From Mycolicibacterium xanthum (GTDB taxonomy: Bacteria > Actinomycetota > Actinomycetes > Mycobacteriales > Mycobacteriaceae), in contig NZ_JAIFZS010000001.1 in the NCBI RefSeq assembly GCF_019710635.1, positions 372,001 through 436,000 of the forward strand: a stretch of DNA of 64,000 nt, read 5' to 3'. Numbering within the stretch: the first letter of the stretch is position 1; each line of letters begins with the position of its first letter. Positions 59,788-64,000 of the stretch are shown here, piece by piece. The position numbers and the translations under genes were made by a program. Below the pieces are notes generated by a model, which was not told the DNA's origin, did no database searches, and worked only from the letters and a program-made list of their open reading frames with translations.

Positions 59788-61269
59788 ATGTCATCCGAGC
59801 GCGCGGCGACGCCGCTGTCGTCCTCGGTGCTCGGCGTCGCGATCGTCGCGATCACCGGTATGCAGCTGATGGCCACGCTGGACGGCACCATCGTGATCGT
59901 CGCGTTGCCCCGGATGCAGGCCGAGCTGGATCTCTCCGACGTGGCCAAGAGCTGGGTCATCACCGCCTACGTGCTGGCGTTCGGCGGTCTGCTGCTGCTG
60001 GGCGGCCGTATCGGCGACGCGATCGGGCACAAACGCGCATTCCTGTCCGGCGTCGGCACCTTCACCATCGCTTCGCTGGTGTGCGGTGTGGCCACCGACG
60101 GGATCACGCTGATCGTGGCGCGCGCCGTGCAGGGTGTGGGGGCCGCGGTGGCGGCGCCGACCGGGCTGGCGCTGATCGCGACGACGTACGCGGTCGGTCA
60201 CGCGCGTAACCGCGCCCTGGCGGTGTCGGCGGCGATGCAGGCCACCGGTTCGGTGCTGGGCCTGGTGCTCGGCGGTGCGCTGACCGTCGTCTCCTGGCGG
60301 CTGGCGTTCCTGATCAACGTTCCCATCGGCATCGTCATCGTCACCACCGCGGTGCTCAGCCTCGCCGAGACCCACCACGAACGCCTCAAACTGGACGTCA
60401 CCGGCGCGCTGCTGGCAACCCTGGGTTGTACATCGGCGGTCATGCTGTTCACCCAGGGCCCCGCGCGCGGCTGGGTGGACCCGTTCGTCATCGGCGCGGG
60501 CGTCGCCGCCGCGGTGTTCTTCCTGGCGTTCCTGATCGTGGAGCGCTCCGCGGAGCACCCGATCGTTCCGCTGGCGGTGTTCGACAACCGCAACCGGGTG
60601 ATGACGTTCGTCTCGCTGTTCCTCGCGGGTGGGGTGATGCTGACCGCGACCGTGATGATCGGGCTCTACGTGCAGGACGTGATGGGTTACTCCGCGCTGC
60701 GGGCGGGGGTGTGCTTCATCCCGTTCGCCCTCGCGCTGGGCGCGGGGACGATCATGGCGGCGCGGATCGCCCCGCACGTCGCACCCCGCTGGCTCGTCAT
60801 CGCCGCCGGGATGCTGGTGGTCGGCGCGATGCTCTACGGCTCCACCCTCAACCGCGGTGTCCCGTACTTCCCGGATCTGGCCATGCCCCTGGTGGTGGGC
60901 GGCTTCGGCATCGGGGTGATCTCGGTGGTCCTGCCGCTGTGCGCGGTCGCCGACGTGGGCCCCCGCGAGATCGGACCGGTCTCGTCGATCACGCTGATGG
61001 TGCAGAACCTGGGCGGCCCGATCGTGCTGGTGGTCATCCAGGCGGTGCAGGTGTCGCGCACCCTGTATCTGGGGGGCGCGACCGGGCCGGTGGCCGCGAT
61101 GACGCCCGCCCAACTCGATGCGCTGGACGCCGGCTACACCTACTCGCTGTTGTGGGTGGCCGCGGTCGCGGTGCTGGTCGGGTTGCCGGCGTTGTTCATC
61201 CGGTTCACCGCGCGCGAGATCGCCACCGCGCAGCACACCCGCGAGGCGGTGGAGGCCGGTGAGTTGTAG
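59788..61269 (+). CDS. Second EfpA-like MFS transporter (tandem paralogue)
   Basis: The 493-residue DHA2-type transporter shares the order of motifs with the preceding gene (TLDGTIVIVALPRMQAEL, GGRIGDAIGHKRAF, TGSVLGLVLGGAL, and the TYSLLWVAAVAVLVG tail), showing a tandem duplication. It lacks the long N-terminal extension of EfpA. About 14 helices are predicted. Its substrate is unknown; it may extend the efflux range. Confidence 0.88.
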   Translation: MSSERAATPLSSSVLGVAIVAITGMQLMATLDGTIVIVALPRMQAELDLSDVAKSWVITAYVLAFGGLLLLGGRIGDAIGHKRAFLSGVGTFTIASLVCGVATDGITLIVARAVQGVGAAVAAPTGLALIATTYAVGHARNRALAVSAAMQATGSVLGLVLGGALTVVSWRLAFLINVPIGIVIVTTAVLSLAETHHERLKLDVTGALLATLGCTSAVMLFTQGPARGWVDPFVIGAGVAAAVFFLAFLIVERSAEHPIVPLAVFDNRNRVMTFVSLFLAGGVMLTATVMIGLYVQDVMGYSALRAGVCFIPFALALGAGTIMAARIAPHVAPRWLVIAAGMLVVGAMLYGSTLNRGVPYFPDLAMPLVVGGFGIGVISVVLPLCAVADVGPREIGPVSSITLMVQNLGGPIVLVVIQAVQVSRTLYLGGATGPVAAMTPAQLDALDAGYTYSLLWVAAVAVLVGLPALFIRFTAREIATAQHTREAVEAGEL

Positions 61270-61296
61270 CCGCACCGGTAAGTAAGGTGGTCGGCT

Positions 61297-63051
61297 GTGA
61301 TCACCCGCATGTCCGAGCTGTTCCTGCGTACCCTGCGAGACGATCCGGCCGACGCCGAGGTGCCCAGCCACAAGCTGCTGATCCGGGCCGGCTACGTGCG
61401 CCCGATCGGGCCGGGCCTGTACAGCTGGCTGCCGCTGGGGCTGCGGGTGCTGCGCAAGATCGAGAAGGTCGTGCGCGACGAGATGATCGGCATCGGGGGC
61501 CAGGAGATCCTGTTCCCGGCGTTGCTCCCGCGCGCGCCCTACGAGACGACGAACCGCTGGACCGAGTACGGCGACAACCTGTTCCGCCTGCAGGACCGCC
61601 GCGGTAACGACTACCTGCTCGGCCCCACCCACGAGGAGCTGTTCACCCTGACGGTGAAGGGGGAGTACTCCTCTTACAAGGACTTCCCGCTGCTGTTGTT
61701 CCAGATCCAGACCAAGTACCGCGACGAGGCCCGTCCGCGGGCGGGCATCCTGCGCGGGCGCGAGTTCATCATGAAGGACTCGTATTCGTTCGACGTCGAC
61801 GACGACGGGCTGAAGAAGGTCTACCAACACCACCGCGAGGCCTATCAGCGGATCTTCGATCGGCTCGGGGTCCGCTACGTCATCGTCTCCGCCGTGTCCG
61901 GCGCGATGGGCGGCAGCGCTTCCGAGGAGTTCCTGGCCGAGAGCGAGGTCGGCGAGGACACGTTCGTGCGCTGCCTGCAATCGGGCTATGCGGCCAACGT
62001 CGAAGCGGTGCTCACCGCGGTGCCGCCGTCGATCCCGATCGACGGTCAGCCCGAGGCCACGGTGTACGACACGCCCGACGCCCCGACCATCGCCGCGCTG
62101 GTGGACTGGGCCAACGCCGCGACCCTGCCCGAGTTCGGTGGCCGCGAGGTGGTGGCCGCCGACACGCTGAAGATCGTGCTGCTCAAGGTGCGCGAGCCCG
62201 ACGGCGACTGGGAGCTGCTGGCCGTCGGCGTCCCCGGTGACCGCGAGGTCGACGAGAAACGGCTGGGCGCCGCACTCGAACCGGCCGAGCACGCGCTGCT
62301 CGACGACGCCGACTTCGCCGCCAACCCGTTCCTGGTGAAGGGTTACGTCGGTCCGAGGGCCCTGCTGGCCAACGGTGTTCGGTATCTGGTCGATCCGCGG
62401 GTGGTGGACGGAACGTCGTGGATCACCGGTGCCGACGAGCCGCACAGACATGTGGTCGGTTTGGTGGCCGGGCGCGACTTCACCCCCGACGGCACCATCG
62501 AGGCCGCCGACGTACGCGACGGGGATCCGTCGCCCGATGGTGCCGGGCCGCTGGTGTCGGCGCGCGGCATCGAGATCGGTCACATCTTCCAGCTGGGCCG
62601 CAAGTACACCGACGCATTCACCGCCGACGTGCTCGGCGAGGACGGCAAGCCGGTCCGGTTGACCATGGGCTCCTATGGGATCGGGGTCTCCCGGCTGGTG
62701 GCGGTCATCGCCGAACAGCACCACGACCAGCTCGGTCTGCGCTGGCCCGCGACGGTGTCACCGTTCGACGCGCACCTGGTGATAGCCAACAAGGACGCCC
62801 AGGCGCGTGCGGGAGCCCTCGAGCTGGCCGACGAGCTCGACCGGCTGGGCATCGAGGTGCTGCTGGACGACCGGCAGGCCTCGCCGGGGGTCAAGTTCAA
62901 GGACGCGGAGCTGTTGGGCGTGCCCCGGATCGTGGTGGTGGGCCGCGGCTGGGCCGACGGGGTGGTCGAGCTGCGGGACCGGTTCAGCGGCGAGACGCGC
63001 GAGATCCCGGTCGGTACAGCGGCGACCGACATCGCCGCGGCGCTCGGCTGA
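61297..63051 (+). CDS. proS: Prolyl-tRNA synthetase
   Basis: The 584-residue bacterial-type ProRS charges tRNA-Pro and has all three class II motifs: [20 protein letters not shown], the motif 2 loop [20 protein letters not shown] and motif 3 [13 protein letters not shown]. The editing-type INS domain sits between motifs 2 and 3 (about residues 225-400), and an anticodon-binding domain ends the protein. A GTG start is used. It ends 9 bp before the convergent DUF4439 gene. Confidence 0.96.
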   Translation: MITRMSELFLRTLRDDPADAEVPSHKLLIRAGYVRPIGPGLYSWLPLGLRVLRKIEKVVRDEMIGIGGQEILFPALLPRAPYETTNRWTEYGDNLFRLQDRRGNDYLLGPTHEELFTLTVKGEYSSYKDFPLLLFQIQTKYRDEARPRAGILRGREFIMKDSYSFDVDDDGLKKVYQHHREAYQRIFDRLGVRYVIVSAVSGAMGGSASEEFLAESEVGEDTFVRCLQSGYAANVEAVLTAVPPSIPIDGQPEATVYDTPDAPTIAALVDWANAATLPEFGGREVVAADTLKIVLLKVREPDGDWELLAVGVPGDREVDEKRLGAALEPAEHALLDDADFAANPFLVKGYVGPRALLANGVRYLVDPRVVDGTSWITGADEPHRHVVGLVAGRDFTPDGTIEAADVRDGDPSPDGAGPLVSARGIEIGHIFQLGRKYTDAFTADVLGEDGKPVRLTMGSYGIGVSRLVAVIAEQHHDQLGLRWPATVSPFDAHLVIANKDAQARAGALELADELDRLGIEVLLDDRQASPGVKFKDAELLGVPRIVVVGRGWADGVVELRDRFSGETREIPVGTAATDIAAALG

Positions 63052-63060
63052 CCCGGCCGG

Positions 63061-63531
63061 TCACTCCGATCCGCCGGGGAACGCCACGGTGGTCTGTGTC
63101 CGACCGAACAGGCGCCGCCACCGCGCCGCCATCACCGCGCACTCGGTGAGCGCGGTGACCCCGAAAGCCCGCACGTTCTGATCGGTTGCCTGCTCCACGA
63201 CCGCCCGCCAGGCCACCGCCGCGTCCTGCTCCATCCCGACAGCCAGCTCGAAGGCCCCGGCGGGGTCGTCGACCTCGGCGGGCAGCTGATAGCCGGCCGC
63301 GGGCAGCGGGACCTCGGCGCCGCGCTCCTCGAGCAGGGCGATGGCCGCTTCCCGGCGCGCACGGTGCTGGGCCATCGCGTCGGAGACCAGATAGTTGACC
63401 TCCGGCGTCGAATGCGCCGACACCAACCCGTACCCGTAGATGGTGGCGTGCTCGGTGGCCACCGCGTCGAACAGCGCCCCGTCGGCCGGGTCGCCCGGGC
63501 GGTTCGGGTCCCGGGGCTCCGGTGAGGTCAC
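63061..63531 (-). CDS. DUF4439 ferritin-like protein (Rv2844-like)
   Basis: The 156-residue protein is largely helical. The stretch ALFDAVATEHATIYGYGLVSAHS, the following EVNYLVSDAMAQHRARREAAIALLEE and the MEQDAAVAWRAVVEQA helix fit the four-helix ferritin-like DUF4439 family. Spaced Glu and His residues could form a metal site, but an intact diiron motif is not evident. GTG 63531 overlaps the stop of the upstream lipoprotein gene (GTGA). It is collinear with Rv2844 after proS. Confidence 0.82.
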   Translation of the reverse strand: MTSPEPRDPNRPGDPADGALFDAVATEHATIYGYGLVSAHSTPEVNYLVSDAMAQHRARREAAIALLEERGAEVPLPAAGYQLPAEVDDPAGAFELAVGMEQDAAVAWRAVVEQATDQNVRAFGVTALTECAVMAARWRRLFGRTQTTVAFPGGSE

Positions 63532-64000
63532 CGCTTCCCCCCGACCGGCACCAGCGCCACGGCGTAGGCCGATGTGCAGGCCGCCGCGATCGACGCGAGC
63601 AACCCGGCCCGGTAACCCGACAGCGCGGTCGCCGCGGTGGTGGCGCTGTCGGCGGAGACGCGCAGCGCCCCGATCACGTCGTCGACGGTGGGCGCGGGTG
63701 CCGCGACCGCCGAGGTCGTCGTGGTGGTGCTCGCGACGACGCTGGTCGAGGGCGCCGGCCGACCCGTGAGCCGGACGATCTCGTCGGCCAGCGCATCGGC
63801 GTGCGCAGAGCGTTCGGCGGCCACCGTATTCAGCGTCGCGGCGATCGGACCGCGGGTGGTCGCGGCGGTCCGGGCGGCGAGTTCGCTGTCCGCGCGCGCC
63901 CGGTCGAGCGCGGTGGTCAGGTCGTCGAGGTCCGGGGGTGGTGGTTGGGTGCCGCACCCCGCCGAGGTCGCTGCGGTCACCCCGAGCGCGGCGATCGCGC
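63528..64000 (-). CDS. Putative lipoprotein (Rv2843-like), 5' end cut by the window
   Basis: The visible 157 codons run from the window end to the stop at 63528-63530. The sequence ALGVTAATSAGCGTQPPPP has a lipobox (TSAGC), so the missing start must lie just beyond 64000 with the rest of the signal peptide. A helical, Ala-rich domain with a Thr/Ser-rich linker (VVASTTTTTSAVAAPAP) follows, then a hydrophobic C-terminal stretch (AGLLASIAAACTSAYAVALV) that may add a membrane segment. The function is unknown. It is coupled to the DUF4439 gene. Confidence 0.7.
   Translation of the reverse strand, partial: AIAALGVTAATSAGCGTQPPPPDLDDLTTALDRARADSELAARTAATTRGPIAATLNTVAAERSAHADALADEIVRLTGRPAPSTSVVASTTTTTSAVAAPAPTVDDVIGALRVSADSATTAATALSGYRAGLLASIAAACTSAYAVALVPVGGKR

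Noticed and set aside
59791..62724. 977-codon open frame on the minus strand
   Set aside because: It is antisense to the MFS transporter and proS genes; composition is His/Arg/Gln-rich, with no family resemblance.

Overview
The window is high-GC, gene-dense actinobacterial DNA and almost certainly comes from a Mycobacterium, most likely a fast-growing, environmental one (Mycolicibacterium type). The evidence is the gene content: Rip1 site-2 protease, mycothione reductase, EfpA-type efflux pumps, WS/DGAT acyltransferase, MPT70/MPT83-like fasciclin proteins and a mycofactocin-type SDR. The gene order follows, from memory, the M. tuberculosis block from about Rv2876 down to Rv2843: DUF2631, two fasciclin proteins, dxr-rip1-ispG, GNAT, penicillin-binding lipoprotein, mapB, glnA4, class I amidotransferase, aldC, SDR, mtr, hydrolase, mqo, GNAT, chelatase-like, cobO, cobB, cysG, efpA, proS. 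No rRNA, tRNA or CRISPR array was seen.

Layout. 0-6.6 kb: oxidoreductase, SRPBCC, DUF427, a wax-ester/diacylglycerol acyltransferase, two tandem paralogues of unknown function, DUF2631 and an SDR. 6.6-7.3 kb: a minisatellite of 27 tandem 26-bp units between convergent genes. 7.3-12.1 kb: photolyase, F420-type LLM oxidoreductase, PuuE-like deacetylase and two fasciclin proteins. 12.3-20.3 kb: the MEP-pathway genes dxr and ispG flanking rip1, two GNAT proteins (one with a GyrA-like helical N-terminus), a penicillin-binding lipoprotein and DUF1707. 20.3-23.2 kb: sulfotransferase and DUF1214 genes divergent from a TetR regulator with a palindromic operator. 23.2-25.8 kb: thioesterase, methionine aminopeptidase, lipoprotein, degenerate hydrolase. 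25.8-29.4 kb: a two-gene operon for the osmolyte N-acetylglutaminylglutamine amide. 29.6-36.3 kb: APC permease divergent from a glnA4-amidotransferase-aldehyde dehydrogenase-SDR-GntR operon, a complete-looking gamma-glutamylation route for an amine such as ethanolamine or a polyamine. 36.4-41.0 kb: ArsR and GntR/UTRA regulators, a choline-kinase-like protein and a dimethylglycine dehydrogenase-like protein. 41.1-42.3 kb: a dead IS110-family element. 42.4-45.3 kb: membrane protein, Crp/Fnr regulator with twin operators, DsbF-like thioredoxin, frameshifted CcdA. 45.4-48.1 kb: ECF cobalt/nickel importer. 48.2-63 kb: mtr to proS, including cobO, cobB and cysG. The right edge carries a ferritin-like DUF4439 gene and a lipoprotein cut by the window end.

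Themes. Metal import, cobO, cobB and cysG serve corrin/siroheme synthesis. Amine import (APC), gamma-glutamylation, oxidation and hydrolysis form a nitrogen-scavenging module next to choline/betaine-type catabolism. Several gene junctions carry short tandem duplications that include stop and start codons: 26 bp x27 at SDR/phr, 32 bp x2 at cbiQ/cbiO and 28 bp x3 at cobB/cysG. The last two build chains of tiny ORFs joined by ATGA or GTGA overlaps, reminiscent of mycobacterial interspersed repetitive units. These junction repeats are the most unusual signal in the window.
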